A stretch of DNA of 48,804 nt from CAZBSE01 sp964578625 (GTDB lineage: Bacteria > Actinomycetota > Humimicrobiia > Humimicrobiales > Humimicrobiaceae). Shown one piece after another: positions 34,679 to 43,732 of this stretch. The stretch spans positions 1 through 48,804 of the forward strand of contig CAZODQ010000014.1 in NCBI GenBank assembly GCA_964578625.1, read 5' to 3'. Under the pieces are notes generated by a model. It was not told the DNA's origin and did no database searches. It saw only the letters and a program-made list of their open reading frames with translations. How positions within the stretch are numbered: position 1 is the first letter of the stretch; every line of letters starts with the position of its first letter. The position numbers and the translations under genes were made by a program.

Positions 34679-34801
34679 TCAAGGCCTAAGCAGCCTCACC
34701 GTGGAGGACCCACCCCAACTCCTGGTGCAAAGCCTATTGCCTGGACGGTGCGCATCCAAGCGAGCCCGCCCAAAGTCTCGATGCCACCACCCAGTCGGCA
34801 C
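34679..34801 (-). other. Candidate DGR variable region
   Basis: The final 123 bp of the gene contain about 17 adenines on the coding strand (roughly 14 percent) in an otherwise A-rich genome, and are clearly GC-rich. Diversity-generating retroelements replace template adenines with other bases in this position of target genes. The conserved end W-G-G-S-S-T-V-R-L would correspond to the invariant part near the initiation site. This is inference; the template repeat lies outside the window, if it exists. Confidence 0.35.
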
Positions 34802-35647
34802 AAGATCACTTTTTATATGTTTTACATATTCTACATATTGACCAAGAAACCATAAGGCATTGTTATCATACCTGTCATTGCTTACTTCATCGGTTGTTTC
34901 GAGGTGGGTAAGGAATTTTGTAATAAAATCTTCAAGTGTTTTTCCTGTTTCCCCTTGATAAGCTTGCGTCTGTAATTTTCGTAAGTAATCACGAGGAGAA
35001 GAGCCTATTTCTAATTGTCTTCTGCCTCCTAATGTCTTTCCCCGGCCTTGTTGAGGCATAATGGGTAAACTTTCAACTAATCCCACAGACCAGCCTGGAA
35101 CGGCGCAAATACGTCCATTACTAGCTACTTCTAATTTGATCTGTCCCCGATGATTGCTTGAATATTCCTGAGGAAAATATACAAGCTCGTCTGTATCTAG
35201 CGCCTGTCTTAAGGTATCCCATGTCCAGACATGTTTTTCGGTATTTACACGAACAGGTATTAAAGGATCAGAAGGAGAACGTCTGGTTTGATAAATTTTT
35301 CCTTCTGCTGCGTGTTTGGTAATAGCTGCTTTCATTCGGTCAATAAGAAGGGGTATCGGCATTGCCATTGGTGTCAATTCTAAACGATCAAACCCCTGCG
35401 GGACTTTTTTGTCTACAAGCTCTCTATTATAAGCAAATAGTTCTGCAACCTGTTCCCTGGTTGGTACTGGATATTCTCTTCCATCTATTCCAATTATTCC
35501 AATGCTTTCTGATTTCGTAAGAAGCGTTAAAATGCCGGTGCGGCTTAAGGCGGTAACGCAACGGGCATATTCCCTTTCAACAGGAAACTCGTCTGATCGA
35601 GGAACTCCTTCCATGTGCGCTGATGCGTCTACAGATTTTTTTAACAT
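34679..35647 (-). CDS. Hypothetical protein with C-lectin-like, DGR-type variable tail
   Basis: A 322-residue protein, more GC-rich than its neighbours and not membrane-bound. I do not recognise the first 275 residues, apart from a mixed alpha/beta make-up (P-V-P-T-R-E-Q-V-A-E-L near 57-67, V-W-T-W-D-T-L near 139-145). The last 40 residues look different in kind: W-W-H-R-D-F-G-R-A-R-L-D-A then R-P-G-N-R...S-W-G-G-S-S-T-V-R-L. This layout recalls the C-type-lectin fold ends of formylglycine-enzyme-like proteins and of DGR target proteins. No reverse transcriptase or template repeat is present in the window. Probably acquired laterally. No signal peptide seen. Confidence 0.55.
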   Translation of the reverse strand: MLKKSVDASAHMEGVPRSDEFPVEREYARCVTALSRTGILTLLTKSESIGIIGIDGREYPVPTREQVAELFAYNRELVDKKVPQGFDRLELTPMAMPIPLLIDRMKAAITKHAAEGKIYQTRRSPSDPLIPVRVNTEKHVWTWDTLRQALDTDELVYFPQEYSSNHRGQIKLEVASNGRICAVPGWSVGLVESLPIMPQQGRGKTLGGRRQLEIGSSPRDYLRKLQTQAYQGETGKTLEDFITKFLTHLETTDEVSNDRYDNNALWFLGQYVEYVKHIKSDLVPTGWWHRDFGRARLDAHRPGNRLCTRSWGGSSTVRLLRP

Positions 35648-35727
35648 ACCCTATGATAACATTCTTCGATTAGATTATTCCACCAATCTAATATATTTAA
35701 AGATTAATATAAATTATTATAATTTTC

Positions 35728-36399
35728 CTATTTAGTGTTACTTTTTAATCCAGGTTTAATTTTCCAATATTTTATAAGTAATATAAAGCTATAAATGCCG
35801 ACAGCAAAAAGAATCGTATCCTCATAAACACCATACTTGAAAATTTGAGGAAATGGTGTAAAAGGAATTGCTAGAAAAAGTAATAAAATGTAAATTATTT
35901 TATTTACCCGTGGAAGAGATGTCGTGAGCAATATCAAACTGAAAGTTATGGTTGGACACGGCAGAGTACCGGTAATTATAATGTTTGGAAACATGCGGCC
36001 CAATGCTATACCAATCCATGGATAAGAAAACGCTAAGATAGTTAACACCAGAATAGAAAATCTTTGCCATCTTACTCTAGGTAGCGAGAACTGCATTTTA
36101 TTTCTAAAGATATCAACGGCAAATAGCACCGATATAATTATAAATAATGCTCCCATAATGTAATTACCATAGGTACCGCCAGCAATATCACCAGCTAAAA
36201 TAAAATAAAACGCTATTCCAATCCACATGAATGCAATACAGAGATATAGCTTTAATAGAATATTTTGTATCCTGCCTGGCTGAATAAATAGCCAAATAGT
36301 AATTAGAATTGCAATAATATAGAAAATGATTTGTATGGGCCATATTTTTTCACTGTAATTTTTTATGATTTGGGACCATTCTTCTACTGTTATCATCAC
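35728..36399 (-). CDS. DUF6064-family membrane protein
   Basis: A 223-residue polytopic protein with about seven membrane helices. It is a paralogue of the protein at 47624-48385: both share I-M-G...I-I-x-S near residue 80, a soluble-looking Q/N-F-S/A-L-P-R/K loop near 103 and a helix ending S-L/Y-P/H-P-R-V-N near 180. I place both in the DUF6064 group, whose function is unknown. Start at a tandem ATG; Met2 is equally possible. No clear operon partner. Confidence 0.65.
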   Translation of the reverse strand: MMITVEEWSQIIKNYSEKIWPIQIIFYIIAILITIWLFIQPGRIQNILLKLYLCIAFMWIGIAFYFILAGDIAGGTYGNYIMGALFIIISVLFAVDIFRNKMQFSLPRVRWQRFSILVLTILAFSYPWIGIALGRMFPNIIITGTLPCPTITFSLILLTTSLPRVNKIIYILLLFLAIPFTPFPQIFKYGVYEDTILFAVGIYSFILLIKYWKIKPGLKSNTK

Positions 36400-36522
36400 T
36401 TACCCCCTGTTACTTTTTTTGCTTTTAATATCTGTTTCTGATATTCCATTTTATTACAACTATAACTTTTTAAGTATGTTCTTTTCTTTCTCTATTATTT
36501 AAAAATGTTTATTAAAAGGGAT

Positions 36523-36705
36523 TTATAAGTTTTTCTGCAAATTAATTGTTGGAATTAAATAATTTATTAAAAAGGAAGATAATATATCATAAACAGCGAC
36601 TATTAAATTGAGAGTTATTAAAAAGACTCTTCTTCCACCATGAAGTAGAGTCCTATACTGTTTAGAAGTGGTGAATGTCTCTTTCGCCCTTGGATCTTTG
36701 TCCAT
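36523..36705 (-). CDS. Possible small protein with one membrane helix
   Basis: An open frame of 60 residues: a charged start (M-D-K-D-P-R-A-K-E-T-F), then a hydrophobic helix (about 28-52). There is no Shine-Dalgarno, but TATAAT (reverse strand 36717-36712) is 6 nt from the ATG, as expected for a leaderless transcript. It occupies most of an otherwise empty 372-bp gap. It has no relatives I know and may be spurious. Confidence 0.3.
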   Translation of the reverse strand: MDKDPRAKETFTTSKQYRTLLHGGRRVFLITLNLIVAVYDILSSFLINYLIPTINLQKNL

Positions 36706-36771
36706 ATCTTTATTATACTTCTAAGAATAATCGCTTTTAAATAAAACCAACCTGATCAGGAATATATTCAT

Positions 36772-37881
36772 TTATGCAGTAGAATGTTGCGGTGATTCAG
36801 CAAGAATCAGATCTAATTTAATATATCCACCATCCCTGTAGATCTTAACTGTCACCTTATCACCAACATTATGCCTCAATAGCTGAGCCAGTAGCTGGTA
36901 AGGTGTTTCCATATTTTTACCTGCAAATTCAGTGATTATATCTCCTTCTTTGATACCGTATTTTTCTGCAGGATAACCCTGTGTCACACTTTTTATAAAA
37001 ATACCCTTTATATCTGTTGTATTTTCACCCATTTCAATTCCTATATAAGGGATATCTGCCGCACCTTTTTTAATGATCTGTTTTACAATATTTACTGCCG
37101 TGTCACTTGGTATGGCGAAACCGACACCAGCGTTTGACCCTGACGTAGAGTAGATCATGGTGTTCATTCCAAATACCTGGCCTGAAGAATTCACCAAGGG
37201 GCCGCCGCTGTTCCCGGGATTTATTGCGGCATCGGTCTGGATAAGGTCAACCATGGGATATGAGTCCGAAGAGACCTGTATATCCCTTCCTATAGCACTT
37301 ACAACACCCTGGGTCACCGTTTGCTGGAGCCCGTAAGGACTTCCTATTGCAATTGCAAGTTCACCTACCGTAATATCATCAATTGAGGTAAATTCTGCAG
37401 GTTGCAGACCAGTTGCTTCAATTTTTATAACTGCAATATCTGTAGTACTGTCCGAGCCGATTAGTCTTGCTTGATATTCCTTCCCGTTATACAGGGTAAC
37501 TGTGAGTTCCTCTGCTGAGCCTGCAACATGGTTATTAGTAAGTATATATCCATCAGAGGAAAATATTATACCGGAACCTACACCCTCTCCCTCCTGTAAA
37601 TTTCCAAATATATCTCTCTGTTCCACTTTTACTAATATGTTTACCACAGAGGGTTTTACTTTTTCTGCTATTGTACTTATAGCATTGTTAAATTCTGAAA
37701 GTATATTAGTTTCACCTTCAATCGGTTGCTGGTTCGCTGTTTGTAATTGCTCTGTTTCTGTTGATTGTTCCACTGCCTTGTTAAGGTGCGAAAAGATAGT
37801 AGCGCAACCTGAAATTGAAAATAAGGTTGTAAGAACCACGACCACGATTGCAAATCTTATTAAAAAATTCTTTATACTCAT
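36772..37881 (-). CDS. HtrA/DegP-like serine protease, lipid-anchored
   Basis: A 369-residue trypsin-like protease with a PDZ domain, acting outside the cytoplasmic membrane on misfolded proteins. The catalytic triad is H118 (T-N-N-H-V-A), D148 (T-T-D-I-A-V-I) and S225 (G-N-S-G-G-P). The PDZ domain spans about residues 270-360 (G-I-K-E-G-D-I-I). The signal ends in a lipobox F-S-I-S-G-C26, so it is probably a lipoprotein rather than the usual single-span anchor. I place the start at 37881, because AAAGGAG lies 6 bp before this ATG; an ATG at 37932 would add 17 residues. Single PDZ, normal length. Confidence 0.92.
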   Translation of the reverse strand: MSIKNFLIRFAIVVVVLTTLFSISGCATIFSHLNKAVEQSTETEQLQTANQQPIEGETNILSEFNNAISTIAEKVKPSVVNILVKVEQRDIFGNLQEGEGVGSGIIFSSDGYILTNNHVAGSAEELTVTLYNGKEYQARLIGSDSTTDIAVIKIEATGLQPAEFTSIDDITVGELAIAIGSPYGLQQTVTQGVVSAIGRDIQVSSDSYPMVDLIQTDAAINPGNSGGPLVNSSGQVFGMNTMIYSTSGSNAGVGFAIPSDTAVNIVKQIIKKGAADIPYIGIEMGENTTDIKGIFIKSVTQGYPAEKYGIKEGDIITEFAGKNMETPYQLLAQLLRHNVGDKVTVKIYRDGGYIKLDLILAESPQHSTA

Positions 37882-38102
37882 CTTTTTCTCCTTTGAGATA
37901 GCATAATATGTTTTTAAAATACTCAATTTCAATTTACCAGGATTTATTTATACAATAGAAAACTGAGAAAATGCTTAGAATAATATTTTATTAAAATAAT
38001 CTGGATTGTTAATTTTATTAGAGTTGTCACCTATTATAAAAGTATTATAATTTTCTTATGATTGTAGAAAATTTTTATCTTTAATTAATAGGAGATGAGA
38101 GA

Positions 38103-38330
38103 ATGCAAGCTTATATTTTAATTACCACAGATGCAGGAAAGGTGATGGGTGCGTTAGCTGAAATTAGAACAATAGAAGGTGTAAAAGATGCTCATGCGAC
38201 AATTGGACCTTACGATATTATCGCATTTGTTGAATTTGAGGATCCAAGTGGTCTTACAAGTTTGATCGTTGATAAGATCCAAAAAGTTGGAGGAGTCTCT
38301 AGAACACTTACCTGTTTAGCGAGTGGCTAA
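38103..38330 (+). CDS. Stand-alone Lrp/AsnC ligand-binding (RAM) domain protein
   Basis: A 75-residue dimeric alpha/beta-barrel protein corresponding to the ligand-binding half of Lrp/AsnC regulators without a DNA-binding domain (A-Y-I-L-I-T-T-D, then E-G-V-K-D-A-H-A-T-I-G-P-Y-D-I-I near 26-40, then I-V-D-K-I-Q near 54-59). Such proteins bind amino acids or modulate full-length Lrp proteins. A strong TAGGAG site precedes the ATG. The first repeat A copy begins 49 bp downstream. Confidence 0.88.
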   Translation: MQAYILITTDAGKVMGALAEIRTIEGVKDAHATIGPYDIIAFVEFEDPSGLTSLIVDKIQKVGGVSRTLTCLASG

Positions 38331-38379
38331 ATGTCACGATAAGACTGTTTAAGATACCTTTGGTAAATATGTCTGAAGT

Positions 38380-38458
38380 GGCTGCCTCAAGTAGCGAAAT
38401 TTCAAACCAGATTTTAAAAGAGATTGTTAAGATAGAAGAAACATTCAAAAATAGATAA
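38380..38458 (+). repeat. Dispersed repeat A, copy 1
   Basis: About 79 bp. The core reads GGCTGCCTCAAGTAGC then GAAATTTCAAACCAGATTTT. An open frame from ATG 38369 reads A-A-S-S-S-E-I-S-N-Q-I-L-K-E-I-V-K and ends TAA at 38456. It lies in the 304-bp gap between the AsnC-type gene and the repeat lipoprotein gene. No other feature is visible in that gap. Confidence 0.75.
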
Positions 38459-38634
38459 TTTATAATATAGTAAAAGTGAAAATTATAATGATTGTATAAT
38501 AAAAATCTTCCAAATATAACTTGAAAGCACTATAATTAATTAGTATCAAAATTCTTTAAAATACTAATCTTGGTTAAGTTAAATTATTCACGTGTTCTTT
38601 TTAGAATTTAAATTAAACAAAGGAAATATAGCAG

Positions 38635-39945
38635 ATGACACATAAAAAACCACTAAAGTATATAACTATACTGATTATAATTATGATGTTTTTATCTATA
38701 TCAACTTATAGTTGTAAAAATACTTTTACCGGCACTGCAGAAGAGGAAGATACAACCGAAGAACAGGGCATCTCTGAAGAGAATAGTTTATTGGGTATAG
38801 ATTCCGGAACGAAACTGAAAGCATTCGAAACTGCCCAGGTATATATAGGACAGAAGTATCCCGGTGTCAGCTTCGAGTCAGGTTATAATGAAGATAAGGT
38901 AGTGATTGAATCTTCAGGCTTATACAGGGTGACAGTCGACTTTTCTTCGGAAGGCAGTCAATACAATTGGGAAATAATAATGGAGTATGATCAGCAAAGT
39001 GACAGTTTTACTGTTATCGAAGCACCTGATACTGAAGTTGAGGTAGCCAAGGAGTCCTCCTCAGAAGAACAATCATAAGAAAATTCTGAAGGACAATCAG
39101 ATAATCAGTCTGATAAAACTGAAAGTAAAGAAGAGCCATCTTCAACTGAGATTAAAAAAAGAGCATTTCATGCTGCCCAGGCTGATGCAGAGACCATGTA
39201 TTCAGATGTAATCTTTGATACAGAATATGACGAAAGCAAAATAAAAGAAACATCAGAAAATAATTTTGAAGCAGTTATTGAATTTGAGGGTCTTGGAAAA
39301 GGTAATACAGATAAGGATCACTTTACATTTAAGTATCAATTACAATATGATAAAGAAACAGACCAAATTAATATCTTAAGCAAGGAATTTGTATCATCTT
39401 ACCCCGTAAAGAAAACATTGACAGAGGAAGAGATTAAAAAAGGAGCTTTCCATGCTGCCCAAGAAGACGTGCTTAAAAGCTATCCCAATGCTGTTTTTAC
39501 CTATAAAGATTATAAGGATGCAAATCATGCTTTAGTAGAAGCTTTGGGAAACAATTATTACCAGTGTATTATAGCAACTGGTTTTCCAGGAAATAGTTTT
39601 CTTTATCTGGTAAGATACGATCCAAATGAGGGTAAATGGTATACACCTTTTAAAACAGATTGGAATATGCTTTTATCACGAGCAATTAACTCAGTTAAAT
39701 ACTATATAGAGAATCAGGATAATTGGGTACACAATAATTGTACCGGTGTAATTTTTGACAATTTAAATATTGCATATAGTGTTTATCCTACTGAAGACAA
39801 AATGGATAAATATAAAATATCTTTAAAATTTCAATGTCAGGGAAAAGATGGCAGCCAAAAATGGTATGACTGGGTTGTAAAAACAAGATATGATATTTTC
39901 AGTGACTCGTTTGTTGATTTTGATTTAAGCGGCAACATATTATGA
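38635..39945 (+). pseudogene. Lipoprotein with four repeated domains, interrupted by a TAA
   Basis: One reading frame spans 437 codons but contains a TAA at 39076-39078 in a Q/S/E-rich linker (E-E-Q-S-stop-E-N-S-E-G-Q). The frame continues without shift. The start has a lipoprotein signal (T-Y-S-C27). Four related domains follow, each starting near A-F-E-T-A-Q, A-F-H-A-A-Q, A-F-H-A-A-Q or A-I-N-S-V-K and running through a beta-rich stretch ending in Y-D-x-x-x-D/N. If read through, it is a surface protein of unknown binding role; otherwise only the first 147 residues are made. A second start at ATG 39196 has no good ribosome binding site. Confidence 0.65.
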
Positions 39946-40049
39946 TATAGGGATTAATTAGTTAAAAATAATTTCCTACACCTAAACAGAACAAATAATA
40001 CTATAAGGATAACTCTATAAAAAAAATAACTCTGCCTATTGTATGAGGC

Positions 40050-40105
40050 GGCTGCCCCGGGTTGTGGAATTTTGAACCAATTTTTAATAGAATTAAATAT
40101 AATTG
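40050..40105 (+). repeat. Dispersed repeat A, copy 2 (divergent)
   Basis: Core GGCTGCCCCGGGTTGTGGAA then TTTTGAACCAATTTTTAATA. Reads A-A-P-G-C-G-I-L-N-Q-F-L-I-E-L in the same frame register as the other copies. Same orientation as copy 1. It sits between the repeat lipoprotein gene and the TspO-like gene. Confidence 0.65.
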
Positions 40106-40175
40106 TAAATCTAATTGATTATCAAACGAAATACTAATGCACTAATATTAAATAAAATAATTAAGAAAGGAGATT

Positions 40176-41021
40176 ATGATGGACATTATTCAAAACAGAA
40201 AACCTGCCAGGATTTTTGTTTCTTTTCTGAACCTCATAGGCTTCATAGCTGTAATAGGTGTAAATGCTCTTGCTGTACTTCTTCCTCTCAATAATAACAC
40301 TACTCAGGCTCTATCTGACAAATATCCAAACCTTTTTGTTCCTGCAGGACTTACATTCTCAATATGGGGAGTTATATACATATTGCTTGGAATATATACT
40401 GTTTATCAGATGATTATAGCTTTCAGGCCGATTAGGCAAAAAAGAGACTTTTTTGATAGGATAGGGATTTTATTCTTCATATCCTGTATCTTTAATTCCG
40501 GTTGGATATTTGCCTGGCATTATGAGGTTGTATGGCTTTCAGTAGTTATAATGATCCTGCTTCTTGTTTCGCTTCTTTTAATTTACTTGAGGCTTAATAT
40601 CGGTAAAAGGGGTGATGCTACAAACAATGAAAAGGGTCTTGTTCACCTTCCTTTCAGTATATATCTTGGTTGGATAACTATTGCTACAATTGCTAACGTA
40701 ACTGCACTTCTCGTTAAGCTCGGATGGAACAGGTTTGGGCTTGATGAGCAATTCTGGGCAGTGATTATGATAGCAGTTGGAATTGTAATAACCCTTGGAA
40801 TGATATTTTTAAGAAATGATATTTTCTACAGTCTTGTTGTTATCTGGGCACTCGCGGGTATTCTTATAAAAAGACTTGCAAATCCTGGCACTCCGGCAAT
40901 GCTTGTTATAATAACAACAATTATAGGTCTGGCTCTGCTTACAATTGGAATAATTATCCAGATAGTCAGATACTTTAAAACAGGCAGAGGGATTTATATC
41001 AAAAGTTCTAAAAGTGTTTAA
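40176..41021 (+). CDS. TspO/MBR-related membrane protein
   Basis: A 281-residue polytopic protein. The first half holds five helices of the TspO/peripheral benzodiazepine receptor type, with P-A-G-L-T-F-S-I-W-G-V-I-Y near residues 56-68 (the W-x-P/S-I-W-G hallmark) and N-S-G-W-I-F-A-W near 108-115. Three or four extra helices follow, making it longer than classical 160-residue TspO. Members bind tetrapyrroles or regulate stress responses; the role here is unknown. AAAGGAG precedes two adjacent ATG codons; the second (40179) has the better spacing. Confidence 0.75.
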   Translation: MMDIIQNRKPARIFVSFLNLIGFIAVIGVNALAVLLPLNNNTTQALSDKYPNLFVPAGLTFSIWGVIYILLGIYTVYQMIIAFRPIRQKRDFFDRIGILFFISCIFNSGWIFAWHYEVVWLSVVIMILLLVSLLLIYLRLNIGKRGDATNNEKGLVHLPFSIYLGWITIATIANVTALLVKLGWNRFGLDEQFWAVIMIAVGIVITLGMIFLRNDIFYSLVVIWALAGILIKRLANPGTPAMLVIITTIIGLALLTIGIIIQIVRYFKTGRGIYIKSSKSV

Positions 41022-41117
41022 TTATTAAGGCTTTAACTTAATTGATAATTATTTACATATCTAATGTATGTTATGATCATATAATTAATTCTGTAAACCA
41101 GAGCAAGAGGAAACCAT

Positions 41118-42323
41118 ATGAAAGGAGTACTGGTAAATAAAAAATATAAAAGTTTTAAATTAATAATATTGATTATTTTAATTTCAGTTCTTTCACTGTT
41201 ATTTATCAGTTGCAAGCAGGATCCTTCTAGTCTATACACTTATCAGCCCCCCGAGAATATTAATGATGGGCTTGATATAGGTTCTTTGTATGATGTGGAT
41301 ATTAATCCGGAGTTGATTGAAAAGGGTGTATATGATATAAACCGGGGCAAGTATGGAGAAGTACATTCAATGCTTATATTCAAGGATAGTAAGCTTGTAT
41401 TGGAGGAATACTTTAAAGGGCATAAATATCAGTGGGATGCTCCCAACCATCACGGTGAATTTGTAACCTGGGATATGGTTATGTTGCATAACATTGCATC
41501 AGATACTAAAAGTATAACTTCAGCCTGTATCGGAATTGCAATGGATAAAGGATTTATCGAAAGTGTTAATCAATCTATATTTGATTATTTACTGGAACAC
41601 CAGCATCTAAACACTGATGGTAAAAATAAAATTACTATAGAACACCTACTTACAATGACGTCCGGTCTCAAATGGGATGAGTGGAACACATCTCTTAGCA
41701 GTACGGCTAACGACACTATTGGAATATGGTTTTCCGATAAAGATCCAATCACTTTTATTTTAGAAAGGCCGCTCGTAAATGAACCCGGGACGAGCTTTAC
41801 TTATTCTGGTGGTAATGCGCATCTTTTAAGCCAAATCATAAAGAATTCTACAGAAATGACTCTTGAGGAGTTTTCCGGAAAATATTTATTTGAGCCTTTA
41901 GGGGTTGATTCCTTTGATTGGTGGCTGCAATTTAAAAATGGTCTGACTGATGGAGCCGGCGGTTTAAAAATGACACCAAGAGGTATGGTCAAAGTTGGAG
42001 CTACATTTCTAAATAACGGATTCTGGAATGGTAAAAAAATTATATCTGAGCAATGGGTTGAAAAAAGTGCTACTAGCTATCCTGTTAATTCAAGTATTAA
42101 GATCCCGGGAACAGATTCAGGGATAAATGGTTATGCTTACACCTGGTGGATAAAGCAATATTCTAATTTTGGTAATATGTTTTATGCCGGTGGTTGGGGC
42201 GGACAGTATATTATGGTCTTTCCTAAACTGAATATGGTTGTTGTTTTTACTGGTGGTAATTACACTTCTAAAACAAAAAATTTTAAGATTCTTGAGAAAT
42301 ATATTTTGCCAGCCATAGAATAA
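41118..42323 (+). CDS. Beta-lactamase-family serine hydrolase lipoprotein
   Basis: A 401-residue member of the class C beta-lactamase/penicillin-binding-like family. The signal ends in L-L-F-I-S-C32, a lipobox. The catalytic S-D-T-K is at residues 128-131. The YxN-like motif is Y-S-G near 229, and the third motif is replaced by G-G-W-G-G-Q-Y near 358. The family includes esterases, D-amino acid peptidases and surface hydrolases, so resistance to beta-lactams is not implied. AGAGG precedes the ATG. It follows the TspO-like gene by about 100 bp on the same strand. Confidence 0.85.
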   Translation: MKGVLVNKKYKSFKLIILIILISVLSLLFISCKQDPSSLYTYQPPENINDGLDIGSLYDVDINPELIEKGVYDINRGKYGEVHSMLIFKDSKLVLEEYFKGHKYQWDAPNHHGEFVTWDMVMLHNIASDTKSITSACIGIAMDKGFIESVNQSIFDYLLEHQHLNTDGKNKITIEHLLTMTSGLKWDEWNTSLSSTANDTIGIWFSDKDPITFILERPLVNEPGTSFTYSGGNAHLLSQIIKNSTEMTLEEFSGKYLFEPLGVDSFDWWLQFKNGLTDGAGGLKMTPRGMVKVGATFLNNGFWNGKKIISEQWVEKSATSYPVNSSIKIPGTDSGINGYAYTWWIKQYSNFGNMFYAGGWGGQYIMVFPKLNMVVVFTGGNYTSKTKNFKILEKYILPAIE

Positions 42324-42394
42324 ATATTGGTTAAATTTTTAAAGTTTTTTTAGAATTAAATCAGTAAGATATATAAAACACTGTTGTCTCAAGT

Positions 42395-42460
42395 GACTGA
42401 AGACAGTGGACAAAGTTAGGACCGCAATACCGTGCTTAAATGAGGATATTTTTATTCCTA
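42395..42460 (+). repeat. Dispersed repeat B, copy 1
   Basis: Core GACAGTGGACAAAGTTAG then GCTTAAATGAGGATATTTTTAT. Reads T-V-D-K-V-R-T-A...C-L-N-E-D-I-F-I-P. Related to the copies at 47565 and 48542, and separate in sequence from repeat A. It lies between the beta-lactamase-like and DUF4386 genes. Confidence 0.6.
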
Positions 42461-42511
42461 AATACTATTAAAAATTAAAATTCAACTTGGAACTGATAAT
42501 ATATTAAAATT

Positions 42512-43240
42512 TTACCTCCGCTGCCCCAGCTGGAATAACCTTCTGGCAATCAATACTAACCATATTAGTATAAGCAAGCCAGAGGCGGCTGCAATGATGA
42601 GGAGGAGGATAGATATCGATGGCATGAAGACTACTCTGATGTAATCGAACAATGAGATTGTAAAAGTCAGAATTCCCACATAGGAGATTACTTTACTAAA
42701 TGTCTTGCTCCGTAGCATTACGATCGAGATTATCATACCAGCAGTCGACAAGAGGAAGAATCCCATATTGAAGCCTTCAACAGCACGTTGGTTTGTATTA
42801 GTAAGTATCACCTGCCCTGCTGCTAAGTATAGATCCTTCTGTGCGTCTGTTGTCGCAGCTGCGTATTGGTTGCTTAGGGAAAGCATAGAGAATGGATTAT
42901 TCGTTGCTAGGAAGACAGCTACTCCTGTAATAGCGAGGGTCAAAGCAAGTGCCATATAGCTCTCATTAGCTCGTCTGATGGCTACGTAGATGGCTAGAAA
43001 TATTGGGACAAAAAGAGCATAGGCAAAAAATTCTAAGAGATAAAAACTGAATAGCCCAATAAGCTTGCTATTCTGAAACAATACGAAGTAGTTGGTTACG
43101 GTGTTGGGTTGTGGCCAAATAGTAAAGACGATGATCTCTGTTAGAAGTAACGCCGCCGCGATGAGGGCAACCACACCGCCAACCTTGTAGAGACTTTTCC
43201 ACCGGGAATCTGCAGTTTCGTTATCAATAACCTGATTCAT
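42512..43240 (-). CDS. DUF4386-family membrane protein
   Basis: A 242-residue membrane protein with about six helices (near 23-43, 63-85, 92-112, 155-175, 183-205 and 212-232). It matches the DUF4386 pattern: a charged N-terminus, then the first helix, a long loop with N-P-F-S-M-L-S-L-S-N-Q-Y-A-A-A near 115-129, and F-N-M-G near 157. Function unknown. Base use is visibly less AT-rich than in neighbouring genes, so recent lateral gain is likely. No ribosome binding site is evident. Confidence 0.7.
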   Translation of the reverse strand: MNQVIDNETADSRWKSLYKVGGVVALIAAALLLTEIIVFTIWPQPNTVTNYFVLFQNSKLIGLFSFYLLEFFAYALFVPIFLAIYVAIRRANESYMALALTLAITGVAVFLATNNPFSMLSLSNQYAAATTDAQKDLYLAAGQVILTNTNQRAVEGFNMGFFLLSTAGMIISIVMLRSKTFSKVISYVGILTFTISLFDYIRVVFMPSISILLLIIAAASGLLILIWLVLIARRLFQLGQRR

Positions 43241-43487
43241 ATGACTTGGAAATGTTAATTATGTATTTCGATATTATAGCAAATGTATAATGCAAAATGA
43301 ATAAGATCTATTGGACAAATGCATCTTACTGGCTGAGCATTACGGTCAGGATAAAATGAGACACTAAAAGAAGAGGAAATATTCCTGTAACTTAGTACTT
43401 TTTGTTTTATATTATATAAACTTCACTTTATATGATCCGTCTAAATACTTAAGTTCAATAATAATATATCTTTATAGGAGGAGAACT

Positions 43488-43595
43488 ATGGATCTATGGC
43501 TTTCACTATATTGGACCGGTCCTATCGGTATTGGTATATTCTTAGCAGGTTTAGGAGTGCTCTTTTGGGGAATTGGGCAAGCTAGGAAAAAGTAA
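43488..43595 (+). CDS. Tiny membrane peptide (35 aa)
   Basis: A 35-residue open frame with a very strong TAGGAGGAG ribosome binding site 5 nt before the ATG. The peptide starts M-D-L-W-L-S-L-Y-W-T-G, has one glycine-rich helix (about 11-29) and ends R-K-K, which would keep its C-terminus in the cytoplasm. No family is recognised. Such peptides often modulate a membrane complex. It lies alone in the accessory region between repeats. Confidence 0.6.
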   Translation: MDLWLSLYWTGPIGIGIFLAGLGVLFWGIGQARKK

Positions 43596-43732
43596 GAGTA
43601 TCAATATCTTGATACAACTTAGAGAATAAAATACCAAGTTATTGATTAGATTAGCCTTAGGATATAGAGATAATAATAACTTGGGATTTTATATTATCCT
43701 TATATATACTCATATATGAAAATCCCATAATT

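Noticed and set aside
34488..34682. Reverse-strand hydrophobic open frame starting with TTG just after the possible variable region
   Set aside because: No ribosome binding site; AT-rich composition alone gives such hydrophobic frames. It does not resemble the Avd or reverse transcriptase expected downstream of a DGR target.
34566..34841. Forward-strand open frame of 91 codons
   Set aside because: It is antisense to the end of the gene at 34679-35647, has no ribosome binding site and arises from the GC-rich tail of that gene.
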